64,000 bases of DNA from Gimibacter soli (GTDB lineage: Bacteria > Pseudomonadota > Alphaproteobacteria > Sphingomonadales > Kordiimonadaceae), in NCBI RefSeq assembly GCF_028463845.1, contig NZ_CP116805.1, positions 1,054,001 through 1,118,000 of the forward strand. Reading direction: 5' to 3'. Position 1 is the stretch's first letter, and every line of letters begins with the position of its first letter. A program made the translations under genes and the position numbers. Below the pieces are notes generated by a model. That model was not told where the DNA came from and searched no databases. It saw nothing but the letters and a program-made list of their open reading frames with translations. Of the stretch, positions 51,080 through 59,493 are shown piece after piece.

Positions 51080-52027
51080 TCAGTGGCTGATGCCAGCCAG
51101 ATATTTCTCGGCTTCAAGGGCAGCCATGCAACCCATGCCGGCGGCGGTGACAGCCTGACGGAAGACCTTGTCGGTCACGTCGCCCGCTGCGTAAACGCCG
51201 GGGATATCCGTCTGGGTGCTGTCCGGCTTCTTGATCAGATAGCCTTCCTCGTCCATCGGCAACTGACCTTTGAAAATCTCGGTCGAGGGCTTGTGGCCGA
51301 TGGCAACGAAAATGCCATGGACATCAAGGTCGGTCGTATCGCCGGTCTTCACATTCTTCAGCCGCGCGCCGGTTACACCAAGGGGCTCGGTGGTGCCGAC
51401 AACCTCATCCAGAACCGTGTTCCAGATGACCTCGATATTGGCGGTCTTGAACAGGCGGTCCTGCAGGATTTTCTCGGCGCGGAACTCGTCGCGGCGGTGA
51501 ATGAGCGTGACCTTCGCACAAAGATTAGAGAGGTAAAGCGCTTCTTCGACCGCGGTGTTGCCGCCGCCGATCACCAGCACTTCCTTGCCGCGATAGAAGA
51601 AGCCGTCGCAGGTGGCGCAGGCGGAAACGCCGTAGCCGTTGAATTTCTGCTCGCTCGGCAGGCCCAGCCACTTGGCTTGGGCGCCGGTTGCGATCACCAC
51701 CGTGTCTGCGGTGTAAACGGTGCCGCTGTCGCCCACGGCGCGTTTCGGCGTGGCCTTCAGGTCAACCTCGGTGATCAGGTCATAAATGATCTCGGTGCCC
51801 ACATGCTCGGCCTGCGCGCGCATGGCTTCCATCAGTTCGGGGCCCTGAACGGCGCTCGCGAAACCGGGGAAGTTTTCCACATCGGTCGTGGTGGTGAGCT
51901 GTCCGCCGGCCTGCATGCCGGTAACCATCAGGGGCGAAAGGTTTGCGCGGGCCGCATAAATGGCGGCGGTATAGCCGGCGGGGCCCGACCCGATGATCAG
52001 CATCTTGCTATGCTTGGCGTTGCTCAT
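51080..52027 (-). CDS. trxB: thioredoxin reductase
   Basis: It reduces thioredoxin with NADPH. 315 residues. The FAD-binding [20 protein letters not shown] is near the start, the redox pair is CATC in [17 protein letters not shown], the NADPH motif is [19 protein letters not shown], and [31 protein letters not shown] is the C-terminal FAD motif. AAGGAGG lies 5 nt before the ATG at 52027; the frame extends to 52084 but without a better site. Confidence 0.97.
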   Translation of the reverse strand: MSNAKHSKMLIIGSGPAGYTAAIYAARANLSPLMVTGMQAGGQLTTTTDVENFPGFASAVQGPELMEAMRAQAEHVGTEIIYDLITEVDLKATPKRAVGDSGTVYTADTVVIATGAQAKWLGLPSEQKFNGYGVSACATCDGFFYRGKEVLVIGGGNTAVEEALYLSNLCAKVTLIHRRDEFRAEKILQDRLFKTANIEVIWNTVLDEVVGTTEPLGVTGARLKNVKTGDTTDLDVHGIFVAIGHKPSTEIFKGQLPMDEEGYLIKKPDSTQTDIPGVYAAGDVTDKVFRQAVTAAGMGCMAALEAEKYLAGISH

Positions 52028-52197
52028 AGTGCCTCCTTGGAATTTGCTGATGTTTACATAGCGACAGCACCCCGCCTTTGCCAATGGGGAAAGACGATCA
52101 TCTTGATCGATTGCGCCAATCAGAGGCAGGCAATTGCAAAAGACCTGACAAAAGCAGCGCCGTTTTTTAAACTATAGCGAGCGAGGGAGGAGTATCC

Positions 52198-53691
52198 ATG
52201 TCGAGAAGAACTGGAAGAAGCGCCACAGCGCTCGCCTTTGTGGCCATGGTCCAGATGGCCGCCGCCCCGGCCGGCGCCAAAGAAGAGAAGATATTCGACG
52301 AACAGGCAGATGCAGCGATTGCGGCGTTCACCAGCGAATGGCTTTCCGCCCAGCGCGACTATGAAGGCTGGCCGAGTGTGACAGCCGCGGTGATCCGTCA
52401 GGGCGAGATTGTCTATGAGGCCGGCTTCGGCTTCGCCAATCCGGCGACCGGCGTGCAGGCTACACCCGACACGATCTACAGCATCTGTTCCATCTCCAAA
52501 CTGTTCACCGCCGTCGCGGCGATGGAGATGGTGGAGGCCGGCAAGATTACAGTCCTTGATCCTGTGGAAAAACATCTGCCGTGGTTCGTGCTGAAGCAGG
52601 GGTTCGCGAGTAGCGGCCCGATCACCATCGAGGGCCTGCTGTCGCATTCCTCCGGCCTGCCGCGCGAGGTCGACACGCCTTACTGGACTGCGCCCGAATT
52701 TCACTTCCCCTCGAAGGAAGAGGTGCGCAGTGTTACCTCCGGTCAGACGACGCTGTATCCCGCCCGCACCCAGTATCAATACAGCAACCTCGGGCTCACG
52801 CTTGTGGGCGAGATTGTCGAGGCGGTGAGCGGCGAGGATTATGACAGCTTCGTCCGGCGCACGATCCTCGATCCCCTTGGCATGAAAGACACGACAACGT
52901 CGGTTCCCTCCGCGCTGCATGGCACGCGCATGGCGGTGGGCTATGGGTCGGTGAAGCGGGATCGCAGCCGCGACGCGCAGCCCGTGTTCGATGCCGCAGC
53001 CATCGGCCCGGCGGCTGGGTTTGCCTCGAACGTCAAGGACCTCGCCAAATTCGCCCAGTGGCAGCACCGCCTGCTGACGGACGGGGGCAAGGAAATCATC
53101 GAAAGCCATACGCTGCGTGAAATGATGCTGCCGCACTGGGTGGACCCGGACTGGACCTTCGCGCGCGGTCTCGGCTTCCGCATCATGCGGGATGGCCCGC
53201 GCAATCTGGTCGGTCATGGCGGCAGCTGTCCCGGTTACCGCACCACGCTGCTGATGGACCCCGACAATGACGTGGCCGCAGCCGTGATGATCAATGCGGC
53301 CGGCGCCAGCCCCGAGCGTGTGGCTGCGCGGCTGATGGGCTTCTACCGCGAAGGCAGCATGAAAGCCGAGCCAAAGCGTGTGGCGAAGGCAAAGGGCGGC
53401 CACGGGCTTACCGTCAAGCCGGACCTTGGCGACTATATCGGCATCTATAATTCCCAGCCGTGGGGCGATGAATCCTATGTCGGCCTGTGGCGTGGCGATC
53501 TGGCGATCTTCAACCTGTCGTCCTCCGACCCGGTCGGGAACCGCGAGCGACTGTATTTCGTGGCCAAGGACCAGTTCGTGCGGGTCAAGGATGATGGAAC
53601 GCAGGCCGAGCCCATCGTGTTCGAACGCGACACGGGGGGCAAGGTCATCGGCTTCATCCAGCACAGCAACCGGGCACGCCGGGTTCGCTGA
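52198..53691 (+). CDS. exported serine beta-lactamase-like hydrolase
   Basis: A 497-residue exported serine hydrolase of the class C beta-lactamase/esterase family. MSRRTGRSATALAFVAMVQMAAAPAGAK is the signal. Ser98 and Lys101 form the SxxK motif in CSISKLF, Tyr195 and Asn197 the YxN motif in YQYSNLGL, and HGGSCPGY is the third motif. Residues from about 400 are a C-terminal domain (GLTVKPDLGDYIGIYNSQPWGD). Actual beta-lactamase activity is not implied; peptidase or esterase action is as likely. GGGAGGAG precedes the ATG. Divergent from trxB. Confidence 0.93.
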   Translation: MSRRTGRSATALAFVAMVQMAAAPAGAKEEKIFDEQADAAIAAFTSEWLSAQRDYEGWPSVTAAVIRQGEIVYEAGFGFANPATGVQATPDTIYSICSISKLFTAVAAMEMVEAGKITVLDPVEKHLPWFVLKQGFASSGPITIEGLLSHSSGLPREVDTPYWTAPEFHFPSKEEVRSVTSGQTTLYPARTQYQYSNLGLTLVGEIVEAVSGEDYDSFVRRTILDPLGMKDTTTSVPSALHGTRMAVGYGSVKRDRSRDAQPVFDAAAIGPAAGFASNVKDLAKFAQWQHRLLTDGGKEIIESHTLREMMLPHWVDPDWTFARGLGFRIMRDGPRNLVGHGGSCPGYRTTLLMDPDNDVAAAVMINAAGASPERVAARLMGFYREGSMKAEPKRVAKAKGGHGLTVKPDLGDYIGIYNSQPWGDESYVGLWRGDLAIFNLSSSDPVGNRERLYFVAKDQFVRVKDDGTQAEPIVFERDTGGKVIGFIQHSNRARRVR

Positions 53692-53706
53692 TCACTGGTC
53701 GGGGGA

Positions 53707-54885
53707 TTATTCCCCCGTGCGTGCCATCAGGACCTTCAGGTCCTCGATCCAGAATTTCGCCCAGGTGTGGGTGCCGTGGCCCTGCGTTTCGGTGGTCTCG
53801 GGGATCATGCGGAACTGGATGGCCGGATTGCGCTTCACCGTCCATTCCGGATAGGGGAAATTGCGCGGATTGATGAAATCGTCGGCCGAGTTGATCCACA
53901 TTGTCGGCGCCTTGATCTTCTCGATCCCCGGCCACGGGTTATAGTTGCGCGAACTGTCGAACTGATACAGGAAATCGTTGGCGTCGCGGCGTGCCATGTC
54001 GCTTTCCACTGCCGCCCGCACCGATGCCACTGCATGATCGCGGGTCGGGTTTTGCGTCTGATAGAACAATGGCCGCGAGCCTGCGATGAAGAGGATGGAC
54101 GAGGCCGTACGGATGCCTTGTATGGGCTGGGTTTCATACTCGCCGCCCATCCATGCCGGGTCGCTGGTGATTGCATCCATCGCCAGTTGCCGCCATTGGC
54201 GGTTGATGCCGGCGATTTGCGTTGGCATGCATGCCATCGGCATCAGCGCCTTCGGGAAATCGGGGTATGTCTCGCCCCAGATGAAGCCGTGCATGCAGCC
54301 CATCGAGGTGCCGAAAATCAGCCTGATATGCTTGAGGCCGAGCCCGTCGGTCAGCAGCTTGTGCTGCAGCTCCACCATGTCGTCATAGTCATACTTCGGG
54401 AAGCGCATATGCTGCCCGTCCGAAGGTTTGCTGGATGCGCCATGGCCGATATTGTCGGGCAGGATGATCCAGTATTTGCTGATGTCGAACGGCTGGCCGG
54501 GGCCATACAAGAAATTGGCGAATTGCGGCACAAGGAATTGCTTGCCGCTGCCGCCGGTGCCGTGCAGCACCATGATCGCATTGTCGATCTCGCCCGCGGC
54601 GTTGCGATGCGGCTGGCCGAGCGTTGTATAATGGATACGGACCTCGGCCGCGCTTTCACCGCTCCTGAACTTGAAATCATGGACGATATGATCGCCCTCG
54701 CTGATCGGCCAGTCGACCCGTTCCGGCGCGGGCACCGGTGTGGGCTGCAGCGGCGGCGGGAAATCGCCCGCTGTGGTCGGCTTGGGGGCGGTCAGCGTGC
54801 CGGTCTCGCGGATCTGGTTGATCACGGGTGAGGCGTCAGCGGGACTTGAAGCCTGCAAAGCGGCGGCGAGGAAGAGTGAAAGCAT
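53707..54885 (-). CDS. exported alpha/beta hydrolase (homoserine O-acetyltransferase-like)
   Basis: A 392-residue protein with a signal-like leader (MLSLFLAAALQASSPA). The fold matches the MetX-like alpha/beta hydrolases: VLHGTGGSGKQFLVPQFANFLYG, ILPDNIGHGASSKPSD, Ser194 in IFGTSMGCMHGFIWGE and the late His in GHGTHTWAKFWIED. It lacks the standard MetX context, and the leader suggests export, so an esterase or lipase is more likely than homoserine acetylation. It ends at a short GGGGGA/TCCCCC hairpin (53701-53716), convergent with the serine hydrolase. Confidence 0.82.
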   Translation of the reverse strand: MLSLFLAAALQASSPADASPVINQIRETGTLTAPKPTTAGDFPPPLQPTPVPAPERVDWPISEGDHIVHDFKFRSGESAAEVRIHYTTLGQPHRNAAGEIDNAIMVLHGTGGSGKQFLVPQFANFLYGPGQPFDISKYWIILPDNIGHGASSKPSDGQHMRFPKYDYDDMVELQHKLLTDGLGLKHIRLIFGTSMGCMHGFIWGETYPDFPKALMPMACMPTQIAGINRQWRQLAMDAITSDPAWMGGEYETQPIQGIRTASSILFIAGSRPLFYQTQNPTRDHAVASVRAAVESDMARRDANDFLYQFDSSRNYNPWPGIEKIKAPTMWINSADDFINPRNFPYPEWTVKRNPAIQFRMIPETTETQGHGTHTWAKFWIEDLKVLMARTGE

Positions 54886-54941
54886 GGTGGTTTTCCTGAA
54901 TTACGGCTTTGAGGAAGGGTTTGGGGCGGTGCCCGGCGCCA

Positions 54942-55451
54942 TCAGCGGGCGGGCACGCCTTCTGTGCCGGGTTCGCCGGCATGAGCTTCGAACGAGGAAA
55001 CATGATTCATATTGATGACCCAGCGCCCGTCAATCTTGCGAAAGAGGCGTGTGTTGACGCCTTCTTGCGGGCGTTCGGCCCGTTCCAGATGGTAACGACT
55101 GATCAGCAGCGCGGCGTCGGGGGAATAGACCTCGACCGTGATGTCGTAGAAATGGAGCTCGCCCCGCCCGTGGGGTGAAGCGCCATAATTATTCACATAA
55201 TTATCGAGCGCATCCTGCCAGCCGCCCTTGATGCGACCGCCCGAGACAAACCGCACGCCCGGATTTTCAAAACCGGCCATATAGCCTTTGAAATCGCCGC
55301 TGTTCCACGCCTTCTCCATGGCGGTGACGACAGCAATGATCTCGGCTTTTGCCTTTGCTGCCTCTTCGTCAGAAACTTGTGCAGCGGCAGGTGCGGCGAG
55401 AGACGCCACCGCGAAGATCATCGCCACCAGCAGGGCCATCAGGCGTTTCAT
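54942..55451 (-). CDS. exported NTF2-like (DUF4440/SnoaL) protein
   Basis: About 169 residues. MKRLMALLVAMIFAVASLAAPAAAQ is the signal peptide. The NTF2-like fold shows as AIVTAMEKAWNSGDFKGYMAGFENPGVRFVSGG style stretches (MEKAWNSGDFKGYM, GVRFVSGGRIKGGW) and ends with LFRKIDGRWVINMNHVSSF. Probably periplasmic. These proteins bind small ligands or form part of enzyme complexes. It precedes the alpha/beta hydrolase gene by 56 nt on the same strand and may be co-transcribed. Confidence 0.8.
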   Translation of the reverse strand: MKRLMALLVAMIFAVASLAAPAAAQVSDEEAAKAKAEIIAVVTAMEKAWNSGDFKGYMAGFENPGVRFVSGGRIKGGWQDALDNYVNNYGASPHGRGELHFYDITVEVYSPDAALLISRYHLERAERPQEGVNTRLFRKIDGRWVINMNHVSSFEAHAGEPGTEGVPAR

Positions 55452-55541
55452 CATGACTGTAATCCCCCAAATCTCGATCAGAAGAGGTAGCCTATATCAT
55501 ATGCCCAAGCATGCAAGGCGGGATGCCGCTCGTCACCCGGG

Positions 55542-56834
55542 CTAGTTCCCGGGGTGTTCGGTGATGCTGGTCCAGTCCCGGCGGGCGACGGCCATCGGGG
55601 TTTTAAGGCGGGGCGCGATGAAATCCCCGGTCAGATAATCGAAGCCCGCTTCATAGCCCGCCATGGCCATTTCAAGCGTCGAAAGGCCGTGCACATGGGT
55701 GCGCAGCCGGGCACGGCGGGCTGCATGGACGAAAAGCCCGAAACGGTCCTTGAGGGACGGTGTCGACAGGTTCCGCATATTGAGCGCAGAAAGCCCGATC
55801 GAGCCGATGCCAGCGGACTGAATGTCGGCGAAATGCGGGGTATATTCCGGCCCCGCGAGCATCAGCACCCAGCGGACACGCGCCTTCAACAGGTCAACGA
55901 TCCGCTTCAGCGCCATCGGGTTGACGCCGACCGGGAACTCAAGCAGCTCGACCCCCAGCGTGCGGCGCGCGGCGGGGGAAATATTCTCGATGATGCTGAG
56001 AAAGTTCTGCAGCCGGTCCTCGCGGCTCGCGGTCGCGAAACTGAGCGGCAGGATGAGGGGCGCGATGACATTCTCGCGGTACAGGTCATCGGCCAGATGC
56101 AGGCTGTCGGCGGCGATCAGACAGTCGATGGCGTCGCGGTCCAGCCCCTTCAGGCGAGGGCTCATGACGATATAGCCATAACCGCGATAGCCATCGGGCG
56201 TGGCCGCCGATATCTGCACGATATGGCTGACAATGGCCTGGTGGCCCGAATCCCAGAAAGGCTGGAAAGCACTGTGGCTGATCTCGGGTGCTGCCTTGGC
56301 ACCCTTCTTTTTGGCTGCGTCGTCCTCGCTTTCAAGCGCTTCGACATCGGCGGGAACCCGGTCCCGCAGATCGCCGATCATTTCAAGGAAGCGGGCTGAC
56401 CGCATCAGGTCCGTGCCCTTCACCTGCTCGGTGATCACCTCAAGCAGCTGGTCGACCCCTTCGACGCCGATGAAATGCTCCAGCACACGGGCAACGATCC
56501 GGCCGAGGACGACATTCGCCTCATCAAGGGTCGTTTTCTCGAAAATCACCAGAAAGCGGGATCGTTCGGTACGCAGGCAGATATCGCCGGGGGCGAGATG
56601 TTCTTCCATCTCGGCTTCCAGCCGGTCGCAGACGCGGGCCTCGAACTTCTGCCATTTATCGCCAAGCGAGTTTTTGAAAAGGTCGGTCGCCATGATCCGC
56701 ACGCGGCCGGTGGTGAGCGAACCTTGCGCGAGCGCAAGCTCGCTCAGCCGCTTCAGCTGCTCGCGCAGCAGGCGGTCCATCGCCTGGGTCAGCGCGCTGG
56801 ATGTATCCTTACTGGTGGAATAGGACATCGGCAT
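55542..56834 (-). CDS. degenerate GGDEF-EAL domain protein
   Basis: About 430 residues with the outline of a GGDEF-EAL hybrid but without catalytic motifs. Where GGDEF should be, ICLRTERSRFLVIFEKT has TERSRF instead. The EAL-like half (from about 190) has the fold's landmarks, such as LSFATASREDRLQNFLSII, TLGVELLEFPVG, and GFDYLTGDFIAP, but the EAL, DDFG, Lys and Glu positions are lost; the segment after VLMLAGPEYTPHFAD lacks DDFGTG. So it is probably a cyclic-di-GMP-binding or protein-interaction module without enzyme activity. Starts at 56834, 56828 or TTG 56843 are possible. It overlaps the preceding gene by about 26 nt. Confidence 0.75.
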   Translation of the reverse strand: MPMSYSTSKDTSSALTQAMDRLLREQLKRLSELALAQGSLTTGRVRIMATDLFKNSLGDKWQKFEARVCDRLEAEMEEHLAPGDICLRTERSRFLVIFEKTTLDEANVVLGRIVARVLEHFIGVEGVDQLLEVITEQVKGTDLMRSARFLEMIGDLRDRVPADVEALESEDDAAKKKGAKAAPEISHSAFQPFWDSGHQAIVSHIVQISAATPDGYRGYGYIVMSPRLKGLDRDAIDCLIAADSLHLADDLYRENVIAPLILPLSFATASREDRLQNFLSIIENISPAARRTLGVELLEFPVGVNPMALKRIVDLLKARVRWVLMLAGPEYTPHFADIQSAGIGSIGLSALNMRNLSTPSLKDRFGLFVHAARRARLRTHVHGLSTLEMAMAGYEAGFDYLTGDFIAPRLKTPMAVARRDWTSITEHPGN

Positions 56835-57348
56835 CGGGATCAACTCTGTACATACGGGTTTGCGGTTCGCCCCACACGCCGTTCACCATCATGCGGCTTT
56901 CAACGGTGTAAGCATCGGGGCCGTCCATCTTCATGAAGGTGCGCACGTCACTGGGGCCGCCTGTGGTGCCTTTGACGGTCTCGAGGATTTCGAAGCCCCC
57001 GTCCTTCGGCACGATGGTGCCTTCGGTATAGAAGCCGCCGGTGGTGGCATAACGGAAAACGATGGTGCGGGCCTTGGCGTCGTGATGGATCAGGGTCACA
57101 CCGCCATAAACGCCTTCGTTGAGCGAATGGGTGGCCAGCGCCATATGGCCGCTCGCCTGCCATTCCCAGCGCACCACATCATTGAAGGTGGAGCCATCGG
57201 GATTGGTGCCGTTTTCCACACTGCGCCAGGTCTTGCCCATCAGCGGCGCGAGCGGCGCCAGCACCGGGTCAGCCGCCATGGCGGGCACGCCCGCTAGCGT
57301 GCAGGCAAAAAAGGCGACAGCAAGTGCAAGGTGCTTGAACCGCAGCAT
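56809..57348 (-). CDS. exported hypothetical protein
   Basis: A 179-residue protein I do not recognise with confidence. MLRFKHLALAVAFFACTLAGVPAMAAD is a signal peptide, with GGGAGGGT before the ATG at 57348. The mature part is beta-rich with regularly spaced polar and aromatic residues: PLMGKTWRSVENGTNPDGS, VVRWEWQASGHMALATHSL, FRYATTGGFYTEGTIVPKDGG. It resembles DUF1579-like or lipocalin-type proteins in style. Its 3' end overlaps the degenerate GGDEF-EAL gene, suggesting one transcript. Confidence 0.65.
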   Translation of the reverse strand: MLRFKHLALAVAFFACTLAGVPAMAADPVLAPLAPLMGKTWRSVENGTNPDGSTFNDVVRWEWQASGHMALATHSLNEGVYGGVTLIHHDAKARTIVFRYATTGGFYTEGTIVPKDGGFEILETVKGTTGGPSDVRTFMKMDGPDAYTVESRMMVNGVWGEPQTRMYRVDPDADVLFHQ

Positions 57349-57419
57349 TGGACCCTCCCATCCGGACGGGATCAGACTAGGCCTCGCGGATAGCGGCTGC
57401 AATCCAAATTGGCGCGGGC

Positions 57420-57782
57420 TCACGCATCCGTGGCAACAAGGGCCGCCAGCTTTTTGGGCGCGACGGCGCGGTAGCTCTGGCTGATCCACTCAACCAGCAT
57501 GTCGGTCGGGATATCATCGCCTTCTGCAAACCGGCAAGAAACCCAGCCGCTTTTCCCGAGGCCGTAACCGGTGGGCGCGGCAAAATCATGCAGCAGCGCA
57601 AACTCTGCCGATTGCGGCAGTTTCACCGAAATGGCGAGAGCACCGTCTTTCTGGAAGCTCAGGAAAACGAAGATCTTCTTGCGGACCTTGACGACCGTTT
57701 CGCCCCACGGATGGTCTTCCCATGCCTCGGGCAGGGAAAGCGCATGGGTGCGCAGGGCATCGAAGGTCGTGTCGAGGGTCAT
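57420..57782 (-). CDS. MmcQ/YjbR-family protein
   Basis: A 120-residue YjbR/MmcQ-fold protein. It begins [41 protein letters not shown], then [11 protein letters not shown] and [16 protein letters not shown], typical of the family. The CyaY-like fold is often described as DNA-binding, but function is not established. The ATG at 57782 has GCGGAG 8 nt upstream. Single gene between the exported hypothetical gene and the peroxiredoxin gene. Confidence 0.88.
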   Translation of the reverse strand: MTLDTTFDALRTHALSLPEAWEDHPWGETVVKVRKKIFVFLSFQKDGALAISVKLPQSAEFALLHDFAAPTGYGLGKSGWVSCRFAEGDDIPTDMLVEWISQSYRAVAPKKLAALVATDA

Positions 57783-57841
57783 CGGGCGGCTCCGCTTCTG
57801 GCAGGCCAGTCTGGCGCGGGCTCCATCGGTGGACAAGGCAC

Positions 57842-57873
57842 AAAAGAAAACGGGCCCCCATCAGGGAGCCCGT
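57842..57873 (-). terminator. intrinsic terminator of peroxiredoxin gene
   Basis: On the minus strand ACGGGC-T-CCC pairs across a TGAT loop with GGG-G-GCCCGT (57850-57873 on the plus strand), with one mismatch, followed by TTTTCTTTT. Confidence 0.8.
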
Positions 57874-57896
57874 CTGATCTTGCCGCAGCGGGAAGC

Positions 57897-58502
57897 TTAA
57901 AGCTCGCCAGCGTGCTTCGAAAGGTAGCTCGCAACGCCAGCGGCGTCGGCTTTCATGCCTTCGTCGCCTTTGTTCCAGCCAGCCGGGCAAACTTCGCCGT
58001 GCTCTTCATGGAACTGCAGCGCTTCAACGAGGCGGACATATTCGTCCACGTTACGGCCGAGCGGCAGGTTGTTCACGGTCTGGTGCCAGACGAGGCCTTC
58101 CTTGTCGATCAGGAAGGTGCCGCGCAGGGCAACGCCGTCGGCTTCGATCAGCACGTCATAATCGCGGGCGATCTGCTTGGTCAGGTCGGCAACCATCGGG
58201 AAATCAACGGGGCCGAGGCCGCCTTCGGACGTCGGCGTGTTGCGCCATGCGGCGTGGGTGAACTGGCTGTCAACCGAAACGGCAACAACCTTGGTGTTCA
58301 GGGCCTTGAAGGTTTTCATGCGGTTGTGGAACGCAAGGATTTCCGACGGGCACACGAAGGTGAAGTCCAGCGGATAGAAGAAAACGAGACCATAGCTGCC
58401 TTTGAGGTAGCTTTTCAGGTTGAAGCTTTCGTTGATCGAGCCGTCTTCCATCACGGCCTGTGCGGTGAAGTCGGGGGCCTGTTTACCGGCGAGAACTGCC
58501 AT
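57897..58502 (-). CDS. typical 2-Cys peroxiredoxin (AhpC/TSA)
   Basis: It reduces hydrogen peroxide and organic hydroperoxides. 201 residues. The peroxidatic Cys51 lies in PLDFTFVCPSEILAF and the resolving Cys172 in GEVCPAGWNKGDEG. It lacks an obvious partner AhpF; TrxB at 51 kb is a possible electron source. I chose the ATG at 58502 (GGAGGAAAAC upstream), although the frame extends to 58604. Upstream there is a perfect 7-bp palindrome (58654-58670) that may be its operator. Confidence 0.93.
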   Translation of the reverse strand: MAVLAGKQAPDFTAQAVMEDGSINESFNLKSYLKGSYGLVFFYPLDFTFVCPSEILAFHNRMKTFKALNTKVVAVSVDSQFTHAAWRNTPTSEGGLGPVDFPMVADLTKQIARDYDVLIEADGVALRGTFLIDKEGLVWHQTVNNLPLGRNVDEYVRLVEALQFHEEHGEVCPAGWNKGDEGMKADAAGVASYLSKHAGEL

Positions 58503-58653
58503 GTTTTCCTCCATCGGGGTTGGAACTTGAAATCTGAATTCGGGCGGGGAAAGGCTTTCCGGGATGCCGGACAGCCCACCGGCGGCGGCCTGAAGGGCCA
58601 CCACGCGCGCGCCTTACTCTATGATCTTTCAACCGAAAAGCAATCGTGCTCGT

Positions 58654-58670
58654 TCGATCAGTGTGATCGA
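58654..58670. promoter_or_regulatory. palindromic candidate operator between peroxiredoxin and GNAT genes
   Basis: TCGATCA (58654-58660), GTG, TGATCGA (58664-58670) is a perfect 17-nt palindrome 152 nt upstream of the peroxiredoxin start and 94 nt before the GNAT start. It does not match the OxyR consensus well. Confidence 0.45.
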
Positions 58671-58763
58671 TTATCTCGATTTTTCGGCAGCCTTTCTGAT
58701 GGCTTGTGCGGGCAGCTGCGCCTGACCATAATGGCGCGCAAAAGTGTTGGGTGAGGAACCGGA

Positions 58764-59234
58764 ATGACAGCCTTGGAAATTGGCGCGCCGCGCGGGCCAG
58801 AAGAGATTGCAGCCGCCCGCGGCCTGCTTGTCGACTATATCGCCGAGCTCGACGAAAACCTGTGTTTCCAGGGCGTTGATGCCGAACTTGCCGATTATCC
58901 GGGCGGCTATGTAGCGCTTCTGGTGGCGCGGCTTTCCGGCAAGGTGGTGGGTACGGTCGCCCTCAAGGATCGCGGCGAGGGCAGGGTCGAGATGAAGCGG
59001 CTTTATGTGGGCCCGGACGCACGCGGGACAGGGGCCGGCCGGGCGCTCGCCATCGCCGTCCTCGAGGCCGCGAAGACACTTGGTTACCGCGAAATGGTGC
59101 TGGATACGCTGACGCGTCTGAAGCCCGCACTCGCCCTTTATTATGATCTCGGCTTCAAGGACTGCGGGGCTTATTACGACAATCCCCTGCCGGGCGTCGT
59201 GTATCTGTCGAAACAGCTGGGGGAAGACGCCTAG
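58764..59234 (+). CDS. GNAT-family N-acetyltransferase
   Basis: A 156-residue acetyltransferase. The acetyl-CoA motif is KRLYVGPDARGTGAGRALA (about 74-92), preceded by GKVVGTVALKDRGEGRVEM and followed by LGYREMVLDTLTRLKPALALYYDLGF. The substrate is unknown. GAGGAACCGG lies just before the ATG. It is divergent from the peroxiredoxin gene and convergent with the DUF4287 gene. Confidence 0.9.
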   Translation: MTALEIGAPRGPEEIAAARGLLVDYIAELDENLCFQGVDAELADYPGGYVALLVARLSGKVVGTVALKDRGEGRVEMKRLYVGPDARGTGAGRALAIAVLEAAKTLGYREMVLDTLTRLKPALALYYDLGFKDCGAYYDNPLPGVVYLSKQLGEDA

Positions 59235-59244
59235 ACGTTAAGGC

Positions 59245-59457
59245 TCAGCCTTTGTCTTCGGCGAGGGTGTGGGCGACAATCGCATTGGCATGGCCATGCC
59301 CCATGCCGTGCTGGTCCTTCAGCATGGCAACAAGTTCCATATGCTTGGCCGGCTGAGCCGCGCGGACAATATCTTTCCAGTGGGAAATCGGCTGGCCGTA
59401 CTTCTTCTCGATAGAAGGAAAATAGGACGCCGGGCCTTTGATCTTCTCTTCGCTCAT
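59245..59457 (-). CDS. DUF4287 protein
   Basis: A 70-residue protein of the DUF4287 family. It reads MSEEKIKGPASYFPSIEKKY and HWKDIVRAAQPAKHMELVAMLKDQHGMGHGHANAIVAH. A helical, positively charged small protein, found widely with no established function; its C-terminal GMGHGHANAIVAH is the conserved core. Single gene. Confidence 0.88.
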   Translation of the reverse strand: MSEEKIKGPASYFPSIEKKYGQPISHWKDIVRAAQPAKHMELVAMLKDQHGMGHGHANAIVAHTLAEDKG

Positions 59458-59493
59458 GGCTGACGATTGCTCCCCGGATTCTGACAGGGTGAC

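Noticed and set aside
53707-54885. The alpha/beta hydrolase as true homoserine O-acetyltransferase (MetX).
   Set aside because: It has a signal-like leader and no methionine genes nearby, so an exported hydrolase is more likely than MetX.
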